Of a stretch of DNA of 64,000 nucleotides, positions 1 through 11,660 are shown piece by piece. The notes beneath the pieces were generated by a model that worked only from the letters and a program-made list of their open reading frames with translations, did no database searches and was not told where the DNA came from. Within the stretch, counting starts at the first letter, position 1, and each line of letters starts with the position of its first letter. This stretch comes from Eonycteris spelaea (lineage: Eukaryota > Chordata > Mammalia > Chiroptera > Pteropodidae), in assembly GCA_003508835.1 (NCBI GenBank), contig PUFA01000014.1, positions 2,362,501-2,426,500 of the forward strand, in the 5' to 3' direction. Both the position numbers and the translations under genes were made by a program.

Positions 1-3000
1 TGACCCTGTCCCTAAAAAACAGGACTGTTTGATCAGGCCAGTCTTATCCCTAACTGTGCATCTGGCGAGTCTGCCAACCTGGGTGTCATGTTGCTAAGGA
101 AATTTACTCTACTTTCACAATAGCTACAGTATCAACGGAAATAAGGAAACAAAATGGTTAAAAGGGGAAAAAAAACATGTTTCTTTCTAGGTGTTAATGG
201 ATTATTATGGGTACACTTGAAACTGATATACTGTTATAGTGTCAAGTACACCTCAATTTTAAAAATGGGGGGCGGGCATCCCTCACGCACACTGGGATTC
301 CAGCTGTGAGCCGTTAAGTATCATTCTTTCGAATGAAGAAAATCCACATCTGTACGGTTGTCCTGTGCGTTATCTGAACTGCAGTTTCAAAATAAAGGAA
401 GAGCTACTAAATCATGTCTGTCCACCACCACCACCCCCCAAAAAATAAAAGGGAAGGAAGAGAGAGGAAAGGAGGAAGGAAGAAGAGGGCTGGGGAGCAA
501 CCTCAGTCTGATAACTCAGAGACTGAGGGAAAGCAGAGGCAATAGAATAAATGACATGTTGAGGTTAAAAAAAAAAAAAAAAAACTCAACTAAAAACTAG
601 CTGATCTGGAACATGGCGTTAATTCCCTGTTTAAGCCTCCTCACTTAGGAGTCTTTTGAAAATTCCCATCATCAGCAACTAAGAACACAGCCCAAGGAAG
701 AGCACTGTGTTCAGTGGCATCTGATGTCTTCCCCATAGCACACCTGGAGAAGTGCTGTCTCCGGCAGGGCTGTCCCTCAGCCCAATTATTCCGCAGAACC
801 CACCCTCCCCAGATCCCTGTAATAACTGCCCTAGAAATAACGCCACCTGTAATGCAAGTCCTAGAAAGGGGAAACATCAGATGCTAGAGATCTCATCGCA
901 GAGCATCACTGAATCTCACTCGAGATACTAGGTTTTATATTGTCACTTAAATGTAAGGCCCACTGAACAAATTACTATGGTCACCTCAGGGTCACTCTGG
1001 AATTCTCGGGCAAGAGTAAATATCCAGGAGTCTAAGGCGAGACCTTGTGCTCCTTTTCCCTGACTGTGACTGGTCTTACTGCAAACCACTTACTTCCTCC
1101 TTTCTGTCCTACCTCACCTGAAACGTACATTCTTCTATTCCGTACATACCAATAATTTCTATCATTTCAGAAATTCTACACTCCAGTAAAAAAGTTAAAC
1201 TCTTTTTCTGGCCCTGTGTCTTTATCTTTCTCTGACATCAAAAAAACACTTTTATAATTTCCTAAATGTTCAAAACACTGTTTAGTACATACCAAATTAA
1301 CATACTAACAAGTTATATTTTTACCCTTTGCATTTCCTGATTTGTCTTCTTCCTGTTGAATCATACTATCTGATTACAACCAATTCCTAAGCTCTCAACT
1401 TGAACTCAATTATTTTCATATTACAAAAGTAATTTTCTATTTTGCTCACTTTTAAAATAATGGCTAAATGACTATTTATTCATCTAATTTTACATTGAGT
1501 TTTTTAGTTATTCCAAGAGCTTTATCCACAAAAAGTCAACTCTTCAGTGCTTCAACAATTTATTATCACTACATAAAAAGTTAAGGCTTTTGTTGATATT
1601 AATCCAACATTCTTAAGACTCGCTCAGAGAAAACAACTCAAAATACCAGACACCTGGCTCTACAAATTCAGAGTGCTCACACAAGAGTAAAGATTGCCCC
1701 AGGTACCACATCAAGACGCAGATAATAAAGAGGGACAGTCAAATTGTAAGTCCTGCCACCTTCCCAGATCCCCCTGCTTATTTCAGGCCTGAAGAGAACT
1801 TGCTCTGGGTTGCTAAGATGTCTAAATTAGTGTGTTAATATTAAATCACTTTTCAAAGGTAAGCTTTATAGAAATTGAAAGGTGGTAGCATATTAAAGAA
1901 AATCTCTCGCCATGGTTGGAAGAGAGAGACAGAGACAGACAGCGAGAATATGAATATACCTGTCTCCCTAAAACACACCTTGCTCTTCGTCAGCAAAAAA
2001 CATTTTTAAGGAGATACCTACGCTGCAGTTTCTGATTCACTGCAGCAGCCCGCTGAGGTCAGGGGGTAATGCATGATATGCTAAAAGAACACACTGTACT
2101 TCAGGAAAGTGAGACTCCTTTGCAGGAAAACCTTAAGTTCAGGTCAGTGTATTACTAAACAGAGAGGACTACTTTCTTACAGTACACGATTAATTAATAA
2201 ATCTATTAGCGTGATACACATTGTAACTGTTTGAGATGTGTGGGGAATTAGGTATTTTACTATGAACCAAAAGTTATGACTGAAATATAAGCAAAGAATT
2301 CCGGTCTGAACAGAAGGTAGAATTTTTTACACTTGTTGGACAGAGCCTAAAAAAGAGAAAAAAAAATACAGCAGAGCACAAAGCATAATGGTGTCATAAT
2401 GCCAGGCAGGGGAGTCACATCTCGCTGCGATGAGACACAGTCTGGACCAGAGGAACCCTGCCTGTATTACACATGAAATCAATGCGCCACCAATGACAGC
2501 TACACATTCAAGAGGACAGTGAACCAGGGTCCCTCGTAAAGTGCAAACGCTTCTGTATCAAAAACACCTGAACACCTTTAAGCAAAATGTTCAATTAATT
2601 ACATTAAGCTTAGGGCTAGAGCATTTGTCCCCATCCGCAACTTGCCCAAATGTCACTCTGACAAAATACTTCCAAACTTTCTTTTCTGACTAATCATGGC
2701 GTTGCTTTACCCAATACTGTTTATTTCACAATGATCCTTAGGCCTTTCATACGCACTCAATTGCCCTCATTTAAATGACACCCTTCCCTATATAGTGTCA
2801 AAGGCTTTTTCGAGGGCTGGCAGAGAGGGGATAGGGTGGCTGCTTCTAGCTACAAGGTTGCAACTTCCGCAGCTAGAACTCCTTGGATTATTGACTCACT
2901 TTGACTTTTCTTCATAATCTTTGTCTTCCCCCAAACTGTTGCCTCTCTATTAGCCACACTTCAACGCAAACTGTCCCAAAGCGCGAGCAGGTAGCTGGCC

Positions 3001-3525
3001 CCTAAGCTGGCCTCCTCCACACCACCGCGCCTTGCCTAGAGCGCTCTCCACCTGGGCACATCCATCCAGCTTCCCCGTGGGACACCGGGCGCCACGCGCG
3101 CAGGGCAGACACCCGGCTTGCCCAAAGCACAGCTGTCTACACCGCCTACTCCCGTGCCCGCTCGCACTGGGGCAGCCTGAGGGCTGCGGGTCGCCGGCCG
3201 CCAGATGCGCGCACGCCCCGGGCCCGGGCGCCGCTCCGGCAGGGGACAGGGCCGAGCATGCATGCGCGCACGTCGGTGCCGAGCCCCCCCCCCACCGGGC
3301 GGCACGGGCACCGGCTGGGTGGGGGCTGGGTGGGCACGCTGGGAGGGACGACCGGCGCCAGGCGGCGGACGGACAATAACAGGCGGGTCGCCCCCTCCCT
3401 TCAGGGGCGCCCCCCCACCGGCTCCAGCCCGCGCCCCGGATCCCGGGTCCCGGGTCCCTAGCGGATGGCACACGGCCGCGGAGGGGGCGGCGGAGGCGCG
3501 ATGCCAGCAGGGCCTCCTCGGGTAC
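1..3525 (-). other. MBOAT2: 5' part of MBOAT2 intron 1
   Basis: This begins at the GT donor next to Gln25 and runs off the left edge. No acceptor plus exon 2 sequence (coding VNFVVC...) was found, so the intron is longer than 3.5 kb. The part nearest the exon is GC-rich CpG island. Left of about 2,950 it is AT-rich and mostly unique to my eye. It contains an L1-like 3'-end scrap (about 180-262), a C-rich CCA run followed by a 43-nt purine tract (447-489), and an A17-type homopolymer near 567. A composite CA/GA run lies near 1,921-1,945. No open frame here looks real. Confidence 0.85.
180..262 (+). repeat. L1-type 3'-end scrap
   Basis: The string 'gggtacacttgaaactgatata' followed by an A/T-rich end resembles the terminal L1 3' UTR seen more clearly at 6,480-6,598. 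It is short and diverged, and lies inside MBOAT2 intron 1. Confidence 0.3.
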
Positions 3526-3600
3526 CTGGTCGATGGGCAGCTGCACGGCGTTGCTGAGGGGCTGCAGCAGGGTGGAGCCCGTGGTGCTGGTGGTGGCCAT
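3526..3600 (-). CDS. MBOAT2: MBOAT2 first coding exon (residues 1-25), rest of gene outside window
   Basis: MBOAT2 is an endoplasmic-reticulum multi-pass membrane-bound O-acyltransferase. It re-acylates lysophospholipids (mainly lysophosphatidylethanolamine, also other lyso-species) with oleoyl-type acyl-CoA in the Lands cycle. The minus strand reads MATTSTTGSTLLQPLSNAVQ, then LPIDQ, which matches the mammalian MBOAT2 N-terminus as I remember it. The next residues of the protein (VNF...) are absent. Instead the codon for Gln25 is followed directly by GTACCC, a consensus-like donor (CAG|GT) at 3,526/3,525, giving a phase-0 junction. The ATG at 3,600-3,598 has G at -3 and G at +4, a strong Kozak context. 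The frame stays open upstream through the CpG island, so the start is chosen by homology. This exon holds only the cytosolic N-terminal leader; the transmembrane helices and the catalytic Asn/His of the MBOAT fold are in later exons to the left of the window. Confidence 0.95.
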
Positions 3601-3932
3601 GGCCGGCCTAGCGCTCCGGCCGCCCGCGCCGCTCGCCCGCGCGCTGTGCCCGGCGACGCCGAGGATGGGGATGCAGCCGGCGCGCCTGCCCCCTGGCCGC
3701 CCGCGGTCGGGGCGGCGCGGGGCGGGCCGGGGCGGGGCCGGGGCGGGGACCTGCTGGGCCCTCCCCCCGCCCGCGCCCCCGCGTCCCCGACCGCCCCCGG
3801 CAGCCCCCGCGCCCCCTGGTCCCCGCGCCCGCGCCGCAGCCGCCCGCGCGCCCGCACCGCCCCCTGACTTCCAGCAGCTTCCAGCCGCCCCCTCCCCACC
3901 TCGCGCGCCCTCGCGCCAGACAGCCCCGCGGC

Positions 3933-3969
3933 CCAATCGCGGCGCGGCGCCCCAACAACCGCAGCCAAT
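3933..3969 (-). promoter_or_regulatory. Two CCAAT boxes (NF-Y type) upstream of MBOAT2
   Basis: CCAAT occurs on the plus strand at 3,933-3,937 and 3,965-3,969. In the direction of MBOAT2 transcription these are two ATTGG (inverted CCAAT) motifs 32 bp apart, about three helical turns, which is the spacing typical of paired NF-Y sites. They lie 330-370 bp upstream of the ATG, just downstream of the GC-box array in the transcribed direction. Confidence 0.6.
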
Positions 3970-3986
3970 CAGAGAGCGCCGGTGGC

Positions 3987-4011
3987 GCCCCGCCCCGCCC
4001 CGCCCCGCCCC
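3987..4011 (-). promoter_or_regulatory. Tandem GC-box array (Sp1/KLF type)
   Basis: Five consecutive 5-bp CCCCG/GCCCC steps give overlapping GGGGCGGGG boxes on the minus strand, adjacent to the CCAAT pair. A second GC-box/G-run cluster lies at about 3,715-3,748 (ggggcggggccggggcgggg). There the plus strand carries at least four G-runs of four and could fold as a G-quadruplex within the probable 5' UTR or promoter. Confidence 0.6.
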
Positions 4012-4834
4012 ATGCCAGGCCCCGGCGGAGGGGCAGCGGGGCGGCCGGGCAGTCGCGCGAGGGACGCTCGCGGGCGGTGCTGCCCGTGGCTGTCGCGGGG
4101 CTTCCCGCACCTCACCTCCCCAGGCCTCCCACCCGAGGGTCAGAGGCCAGCCCCCATCTTTCCAGGAGGGACGGTGGACAACAAAGGAGGCCGGGGTGGC
4201 TGCCAGACAAAGGGACGGCGTGAGAGGCGCCGTCTACCAGAGCGGGGAGGGGGGCGGGGACGCTGGGGACAGAGCGTGGGGCCGGGAGGAGGGCCACAAA
4301 CCAAAAAAACTGACCTAGATAGGAAGTCCCTTTGTCTTCAGGCGTGCTGGGGAAAAGCCCAAACTTGAGGCCAGTTCTAGTTGTGAGCACCCTTCGGTCA
4401 CCCTCAAGCCTACCTGGGCCTTCCAGGGGTGAGAGGTCGGGTGGGTTCGGCCAACCCAGGGAAGGAGACAGATGCTCTCACTTGTACCTACGGGGCTTGT
4501 CGCATTAAGCCCTATGGTGGCCGAGCCCTGGACATTGAGGGGCCACCTTTCTCAGAAAGGAACACTGTTGCTAAGTGTCACTTCACCCTGAATCGCTTTC
4601 GTCCCCACCTTCAATTGTGTGCTGTTTCACATGCCTGCAGTCTGCGTGGTGGCTTGTCTGTTGCGTGGACATCTAATCTGCTTGCCCGAACTTCAGCCAT
4701 CTGAGTTTCTTGAAAATGCAAGTGTCAGCTTTTGTTCAGAAGACTTCAAAAGCGGAGGAATGCTGGAGGGGACTATCAGGAGGGCTCAAAATTCGAGGAT
4801 TGAACGGTCTGAAGTTTTGGGTAGAAATCACTAA

Positions 4835-5050
4835 TGGTTATTGAGCATTTAACTGCATGCTTTAATGTTTTAAACGCTGCTTTAAAGGTATTTGACACGT
4901 AATCCCCAACCACCACACAAGACAGGTGTATTACCACCCACCATCGATGGAAGAAATGGAGTCACAGGGGAGGTAACCAACTTGCCCAAGAATGCACAGC
5001 TAATAAAGTATTGCCATCCAGGTAATCTACATTCAGTGTGCCTCTTAGAC
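4835..5050 (-). repeat. MIR SINE
   Basis: Reads as a reverse-complement MIR: 'attgagcattt' start, a central stretch corresponding to the MIR core, and 'aacttgcccaagaatgcacagcta' matching the conserved 'cttgcccaaggtcacacagcta' block. It is heavily diverged, as expected for an ancient mammalian SINE. Confidence 0.75.
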
Positions 5051-5844
5051 GCTAGGCCCTCTTCTTCCTCATGAAAACCCAGTCCCAAAATTCACGGGCT
5101 CTCAGGAGTCTAGTCTACCTGATTCCTGTGGCGGAGTCACAGATGAGGGACAGCACAGATTGGAATACACCAGCTTCTGTGAGTCACTCCTCTGGACCTC
5201 ATTTGTCCCTCTGAAAAAGAGACAGTTGAATTTATCAGTTCAATCCCTTCCCACCTAACGTTCTTTGATTGTTTGGTTAACATAGTTCTAGACTGGCAGA
5301 TTCTAGACCCTCACTGGATAAGGGATAGAAAGAAGAATCATCCAACCTGGACCTTCCTTCTCCCTGGGCCATTTTCCCATGACAGTTCTAATCAATAGTG
5401 AACGAACCTGTTCAATGGGCAGCTCATTGAAGCATATTGTCCCATAAACCAGACCTTTCTGTTAATATAATCTTAGGAAATGTTGGGATTTTTTTTTTCC
5501 TTCAATTTTGGGGAAGTATAGAGAAAGTATACAGGTGGCTGAGCAAACAAACTAAAGGAAAATTTGAAATACCATTTTAAAAACTTAAAGATGGGTGTTG
5601 GGAACAGATCACAACCTAAAGTAGCACAAAGATACACTCTCAGGTCTAAAACAAATCATGTCTACAAAAAGGAGTTTCCTTAGACTGAATTTTTTAGTAG
5701 GACATGACAGAACATAGTTCTCTATTTGGGGTGACTACATGAAATTACTTTAATATCTATAATGGGAAGGATCTTAGCCATCTGGAAAACTTAGCTGTGT
5801 CAGAGTCGTAATGCTATAAGTAAAATATAGTGTAACATTAATAA

Positions 5845-6055
5845 TAGCTTAGATTTTGGAATTAGAAGTAGGTTTTCAGCTGTCTGCCTTTTCTTGGCTG
5901 CGAGATCATGGGGAAGTTACTTAACCTTTCTAAGCCTCTGTTTCCTCATGTGTAAAAATGAGCATAATAATAGATAAATTATATTTCCATATTATAATCC
6001 ATAACTTATAAATCTTACTTATGTGAAGAGCTCAGAACTATGTTCGGTGATTACC
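5845..6055 (+). repeat. MIR SINE
   Basis: Forward MIR with the recognisable core 'aagttacttaacctttctaagcct', then 'tttcctcatgtgtaaaaatga', then a 3' part resembling 'gagctcagaactatg'. Confidence 0.8.
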
Positions 6056-6474
6056 ATCCAAGAAATATGACATAATTCTGAAAATGAAACTATTTTTCTC
6101 AGGTTAAAAATATTTCATCTTTGTGTTTTTAATGAAGAAACTGAGGCTTGTTCTTTAAGCTAACGATTCAGTGATGATAGTGTGTATCCGATGCCTTCTG
6201 ACCGGCATCTGGTAATTAGACCAGAAGCTCTTAAACTGTGACGAAGGGGGAAAGAGTTGAACTAATTATGTATCATGCCTCACTGTCCTACCTCAGATAA
6301 CATCCACCCTACAAAAGCGATTCTCACATTCTTGATTCTTAAAAACAAACATTTATTGGGTACTGGCTATGTTCAGGGAACATAGGGGTTTTTTTAAAGA
6401 GTAAACAATATTTATAATCTAAAGAAGAAGCAGTCACATACACAACCCAGAGAGAAGTTTTATAAGAACCTTAC

Positions 6475-6598
6475 TTATCCAGTGATCACTTCGTGAGGTG
6501 TGTAAATGTCTAACCACTATGTCGTACACCCAAAACTAGCATGGTATTGTATGTTAGCTGTAATTGGAAAAGAGATTAATTTTTTAAAAAAAATAAAA
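6475..6598 (+). repeat. L1 3'-terminal fragment
   Basis: Contains 'gtgatcacttcgtgaggtg', then 'cactatgtcgtacacccaaaac', then an A-rich end (ttttttaaaaaaaataaaa). This is the pattern of L1 3' UTR ends in laurasiatherian genomes. It is a very short 5'-truncated copy. Confidence 0.6.
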
Positions 6599-6599
6599 G

Positions 6600-8985
6600 T
6601 ACCAAATAAGGTCTCTCTTTAAATGTTAAAATCAAAGAACACATCCAGCAGGAAAAACAAAAAAAAACAAACAACCTGCTGGTAGTCAAAAGCCCTGAGC
6701 TTAGTCCTGACTTTTCCACCGAACAGCTTTGAACTTGAGAAATCTGCTTACCTCTTCGGTGCCTTAAGCGTCTCCTTGTCAATTGTGGATCGTGATGACC
6801 GTTCGTCTTACCTCACAAGAGGATTGTGATGACGCGCGCGAAATTAATGGTCGGCGAAATTATTAAAAAGAAATTAGTAATATTAGTATTAGAAATTATA
6901 GCTGGTAGGAAAGGGATTTTTGACATAGCAACTATATTTTAACAAGAGTTTCTAACTGAGACTGAATCGTCAGCGCACCAAGCGTAGTTCATGGATAATA
7001 ACTGCCCCGCCCCCCGCCCCCCACGTCCCGCTCGCCCTCCCGGTGACATGCCCCTCCTGGAATGCCGGGGGTAGGTAAAGATCCGTAAAATGAAAATTGC
7101 CCTTCCCAACTTATTTTTAACTTCGAATCAGCCACTCAGAAGAAATGAATAATCTGCCAAGCTGCTTTTGTTTCATAAAAAAAAAAATAAAAAAATAAAA
7201 AGATAAATGCTGTGATTTGTGATAGTTGAAGTTAGAGTTCTCGGGCAATTATTTTGCCCATTTTGTGCCGTTAGACCCAGGACTAGCTTCGATGGCGACA
7301 GGCACTGGCACATACACATCGTGAAAAGCCCCCGCTAACACTGCTTCAATACTTCCGTCTTTAACTCTTCCAAGTTCACCTAGCCTGAGGCCAAAAAAGT
7401 GGAACTCAGAAAGTCACTCTGTAAGACCTGACTTGATTCGATCAGGACGTCGCCAAGTAGACTGAAGAAGAGAAAGTGGACAGGGGGCGATGAGTGAGGC
7501 GGGCAGGGAAGGCCTGTCGCCCATCGCTGACGAGGCCCTGTCACGGACGAGTCAGTCACCTTCAGGTGCTGATTGGTATTACGTGAGGAGATTAAAAAAA
7601 GAATAATAATAATTTCGGTGGTCCCTTCTTCTTCTAAAAGTACGTGATTCCCAAGAATTTCTAGACCTCTTTTCTGTCTTCCCCTCCCCCCATGGTTTCA
7701 CAGTTACCTCTGATTTATTATGTCTCTCATCGACCCATCTTCTTGAACGCAGCTGTTATTCTTTGACGGTCTGTGTGTGATACCTGTGCACCTGGGGAAA
7801 ACGTTTCATCTTCCTCACAGATGTATATGGCTTTTGCACCTGTAGAAGAATGAGTCCAATCTCAGTTAGTGTTCGTTCATTGTAAGTCGGCCGTCTGAAA
7901 CCCTCTGACCCTCAGGTATGGAAAAACAAAGCACCAACCCCCACGCTTCCACACGTTTGCGTTCGTGTTCGAATCATGAAGCATCTCATGAGGGAGTCAT
8001 GATACCCCCCAGGCTCCAGCGTCCTCACCGTCGCCACCAGAAGGACATACTGCATCTGCCACAGGTACCGCGGGCTAAGAAGGCCTCGTTTTCCCAGGTC
8101 TACCTAATGTTACAGGTGATTTCTGTTTACCTAATTATAAGATGAGCTCCTGTCCTTAAATGTGGTGACACATCGCTGCTCTTCTAAACAGTCTAGGCTG
8201 ACGACGCGGGAGGCAGTTACAGGCCCCTTCTGTTGCCGGCCCTGGCAAGTGAAAGCCTCAGGTGATTCTCCAGCCCACCAAAGAGTTCGCCCAGAAGCCC
8301 GTCACTTTCAGCAAATTTTCCTCTTCATAGGTAAATGTGTCAAAAAACAAAAACAAAAACAAAAACAAAACAAACCTACTTTTGTGATAGGTGTTTCTGC
8401 TTAAACCCTTCCTTCATTACTGTCCTTTTTCAGATGCTGGGTTTGTTCCACAGATTACAGTGTCCACGCTAGAGCCCTGAGCAGTGCAGAATTGAGAGAG
8501 AGAATCACCACCATACGTGTAAGGTCTGTGGTTGCCACATCTAACCCACTTCCTCGCCAAAGGACCAACTCTCCAGGACAGGTGACTCTTCCGGTTAAAC
8601 ATGAGGTACCTGCTAAGGAATTTCCTCATAATCAGATAATGGCTTGGTTTCGATTTCATCAAATTATCTTTTAATTTATTTTCCCACTTGAAAGCAGATA
8701 CTTCTCTCTTACTTGGGTTTTTGTGTGTAAATTCTGATCTAGCCTGAAAACACTGTATGGCGTAAGACAGTTCTTATTAAAATCACAACACATTAAAAAT
8801 AAAAATCTGTAATGAAAGAGATACCAACTATTCCCTAGGGAGCTTAAACCAATTGCATTATTAGATTTCTAAATAATGGGTCGCCACTTCTAAAATGAGG
8901 AAGTAGATCAGGTGGAAATAATCACCAGTGGGAGCCCCTTTCTTAGAGTCTTCATTTGAAATATTACCCCTAACTTCATTGAGAC
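6600..8985. other. Intergenic DNA, no gene seen
   Basis: Mostly unique-looking sequence. It holds a C-rich block near 7,005-7,035 and a (CAAAAA)n simple repeat at 8,341-8,374. There is no coding, RNA or mobile feature I can support. Confidence 0.5.
8341..8374 (+). repeat. (CAAAAA)n simple repeat
   Basis: Five to six imperfect copies of CAAAAA; possibly the remnant of an A-rich retroposon tail, but no element body is recognisable before it. Confidence 0.8.
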
Positions 8986-8989
8986 ATTG

Positions 8990-9235
8990 GGAGGTGAGGA
9001 TCGTAGAAAGTACCAGGTGAAGAAGTTGGGCATTGGAACCAGATTGCCTGCATTTGAAGCTACTTGTTACTTATTTGATTTGGGGCATGTTATTAATCCT
9101 TTGGGCCTCAATCTTCTTATCTATAAAATGGGAATAATAATGATTTGTGCCATTCGCATAACTGAATGCCCATAAAACACTCAGTGCTTATCACACTGTA
9201 AGCTCTCAGTAAATATTAGCCATCATCACCTCCAT
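8990..9235 (+). repeat. MIR SINE, nearly full length
   Basis: Forward MIR: 'accagattgcctgcatttgaa' (MIR 'ccagactgcctgggttcgaa'), then a degenerate core, then 'cctcaatcttcttatctata' and 'aaatgggaataataatga', and a 3' end 'taagctctcagtaaatatta'. One of the best preserved MIRs in the window. Confidence 0.9.
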
Positions 9236-9377
9236 CATCACCATCATGACTATAGGAGTGGCAGGTCTCACAGTATATGGCCACATTTCCCACGGGTACC
9301 ATATACCAAGTAGAAGTGTAAATTAACAACAAAAGGTTGATTTAGTCAGTTTGTCCCTCCAAACTGAGAGGAGGGAC

Positions 9378-9400
9378 AAAAAAAAAAAAAAAAAAAAAAA
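9378..9400 (+). repeat. A23 homopolymer next to a short hairpin
   Basis: A run of 23 A follows an 11-bp perfect stem (tttgtccctcc at 9,350-9,360, ggagggacaaa at 9,370-9,380; 9-nt loop). It could be the tail of a retroposon, but I recognise no SINE body upstream. Confidence 0.6.
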
Positions 9401-11165
9401 CAAGGGCTAAGATTTGGTGTATAAAGAGAACACTAAATGATTTATTATAGTTCTGGCCTATGTCACCTGAAATCATTACAAAAGCTTTATATTTGCAGAA
9501 ATAGATAAGATGACAACTAGGTTCAAACTTTTCCTTCTTCTTAAACGCTGGAATATACTGTGGTAAGTAAGATTATTTTGTTTTTTAACTGGCAGTATCT
9601 ATTCTGAGCCTTCACAACCTACACAGTAGAAAAAAAAGATGAAAAAAGACAGACAGTAATTTATATAAGAATTTCTTGGGTAAGAACTAAGCAAATGAAA
9701 GTGTAATTTATAATTTCAACTATTTGTGACACAATTAAAAATTATTACTCTGGCTGATGATTTTAAAAATTCTAAATACCATTAGACTCGTTCTTCTATA
9801 TAGCATTTCTTTAAATACCATCTCCAAATCCACAGATATTTATCTTTTTTGGTTAGCATCCAGCTGGTAGCCAATGAAAGGATCTTCCATTATTCTAGGA
9901 CACGGTCCAGGAACTTGATCTCATTGCATAAAGCTACTCTATTCTTTCTTTGTATAAAATCTTTCGAGCTACTGGTCCCTAGATACTCATCTGAAAGAGC
10001 ACTTAAAATTGTTCCCTTTGGAGTTGCTTGAGTGTCATTGAGAAACAAATGAAAAGGAAAATAAAATGCACTCAAGTAGGTCTGATACAACCCAGCAACT
10101 CAGTGTGTCTCAGTGGCTTCCACGGGGACCGCCTATGAGAATCGACCAAGACTCATGTTTAAAATCCACCTTAAAACAAATAAGAAAAAACAAATAAATC
10201 TACCTTAAAACAAACAAAAAATAAAAACTTTAAAAATCATAAATAAATACATAAATATTCAAAATTTTAAATCAAAAATAATCATAATAAAATAAACAAA
10301 ATCCATACTGCTGGGCGATACCAAACACATGAAGTTTTAAAAAGGAGGAGGAGGAGGAGAAGGAGGAGAGGGGGAGGGAAGAGAAGGAGAGAAGGGGAAT
10401 TACTCTGTCCAGGCCGGGGGCGCCCTGAGCATCGGCACCTCACCAGTGCCCGTGGGCAGTTCCAAAGCACACACAGAAGGTCCGGGGCCATCACTCAAGG
10501 CTCTTACTCTGTTAAGAACTTCATTCTAATTAAGAAAATACAGAAATAATTCATAGGTGCTGACTCTTATACCGGAACAAGTAATTTAGCTAGGTTTTAT
10601 TAAGTGTCTTTCATTAAGTGTCTTTCAAATTTATAAATAATAAATCCATAATCCTTTTCCTATGTCAAAATGTTAATTAAATCCACTAATAATAACAGTA
10701 CTGATAGCTGACAACTAATGTGACTAGGCCCATTTTGTTATTTAAATGAAATCAAAACTAAATGCTCAGAGTAAATTCTTATTGGCTGACGTATGTATAA
10801 TAAAGACATTAATATTTCTTTATATTTCTGTGTTTTTTTTACAAATATCTGGAATCTGCCAACTTTGAGACCCTTCATCTGAGATCCAGCATTGGCCAAC
10901 ACACCATTCAAGTGACAGAACATTGGACTAGGAAAAGAATTCAGGAAGCAAAGAAAAGTCATTTGCTGCAGTGTTCAATCTAAGAAACTCATCTAGACCA
11001 AGACCTGTAAGTAATGTGCATATCTAAAGTCTTTGCCCAGGAATGGTACATCTGAGGTCTTCTATGAAGAAAAAATAATTATAGACAAATATTAACAAGA
11101 TCATCCAGAGAAAGAAAGAAAAAAAGAAGCAATTTAAAGGCCCTAGAACAGTACAGGCATTTTTT
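9401..11165. other. AT-rich intergenic DNA with A-rich and purine tracts
   Basis: Mostly unrecognised. About 10,170-10,310 is an A-rich AAAATAAA-type stretch. At 10,339-10,399 there is a 61-nt uninterrupted purine tract built on GGA. A 14-bp direct repeat (attaagtgtctttc) lies near 10,597-10,626. No gene is seen. Confidence 0.5.
10339..10399 (+). repeat. (GGA)n-type homopurine tract
   Basis: 61 consecutive purines on the plus strand, GGA-rich in the first half and mixed G/A in the second. It is a candidate for triplex formation. Confidence 0.85.
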
Positions 11166-11169
11166 TCTT

Positions 11170-11660
11170 TTGCTTTCATTTTTTGAATTTTATTTTATTT
11201 CTATTTGTCATAGTTACACACGTATAAGTTAAAAAATCAAATAGCACAGACTTTAAAAAGGGGAGGTTTCCTGCCCTGCCTCTCCCACTCCTGATTTTTG
11301 CTTCCCACAGTCAACGTTTTCAGCTCTTATAACTTGTCTCTGTTGGTGATGAATTCCACACTTTCTTTTTTAAAAAATATTTATGCCACTATTTCATGAC
11401 TTTTTCATTTTAAACCTTATGCACGGACCACCTTACTGTGAACAATGAGAATACAGCTCCTTTCCCATCTCCCCTTCAACCTTATCCTCCCAATATAATT
11501 TTAATAGATATTCATAGTTTCCTTTATTCTGACCTCATAAATATTATTCAAAGACGAGTCACATAGTATACTATAAAACGGTTTCTATTACTACACTACT
11601 TTGCCTTTTTTTCTGGAATTAGCATTTGCCTTTTCTTTTTCTTCATTCAGTTTTCCAGAT
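11170..11660 (-). repeat. Probable old L1 (L1M) 3' UTR, minus orientation
   Basis: The plus strand shows the T-rich 'attttgtcatagttacacacgtataa' type text and 'gactcacatagtatactataaaacgg', resembling the complement of old mammalian L1 3' UTRs. Heavily diverged, so the subfamily is not assigned. Confidence 0.35.

Larger units (their letters stand above)
3000..4300. promoter_or_regulatory. CpG island promoter of MBOAT2
   Basis: A dense CpG run of about 1.3 kb centred on the first coding exon, with the highest density at about 3,180-4,090. It contains GC boxes, inverted CCAAT boxes, no TATA box and an NRF1-like palindromic stretch (gcatgcatgcgcgc, 3,256-3,269). This is the usual architecture of a broad, housekeeping-type mammalian promoter. 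The transcription start is not determinable from sequence; the CCAAT and GC boxes at 3,933-4,011 suggest initiation somewhere between about 3,600 and 3,900 on the minus strand. Such islands often also fire in the opposite direction, but no divergent gene is recognisable. Confidence 0.85.
4301..6470. other. Intergenic DNA upstream of MBOAT2
   Basis: Apart from the two MIR elements listed separately, and a weak MIR-like scrap near 5,170-5,240, this stretch looks unique. No exon, RNA gene or clear regulatory array is visible. GC content falls quickly away from the CpG island. Confidence 0.6.

Noticed and set aside
2950..4110. 386-codon minus-strand open frame containing the MBOAT2 start
   Set aside because: Only the 25 codons from 3,600 to 3,526 match the protein. 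The upstream extension is an open CpG-island frame, and the downstream part is read-through of the GT donor into intron 1.
3533..4318. 261-codon plus-strand open frame across the CpG island
   Set aside because: Pro/Ala/Arg-rich antisense frame caused by GC content; no recognisable protein.
8990..9235. tRNA gene suggested by the tRNA-derived head of the MIR
   Set aside because: The sequence is a diverged MIR SINE without a foldable cloverleaf.
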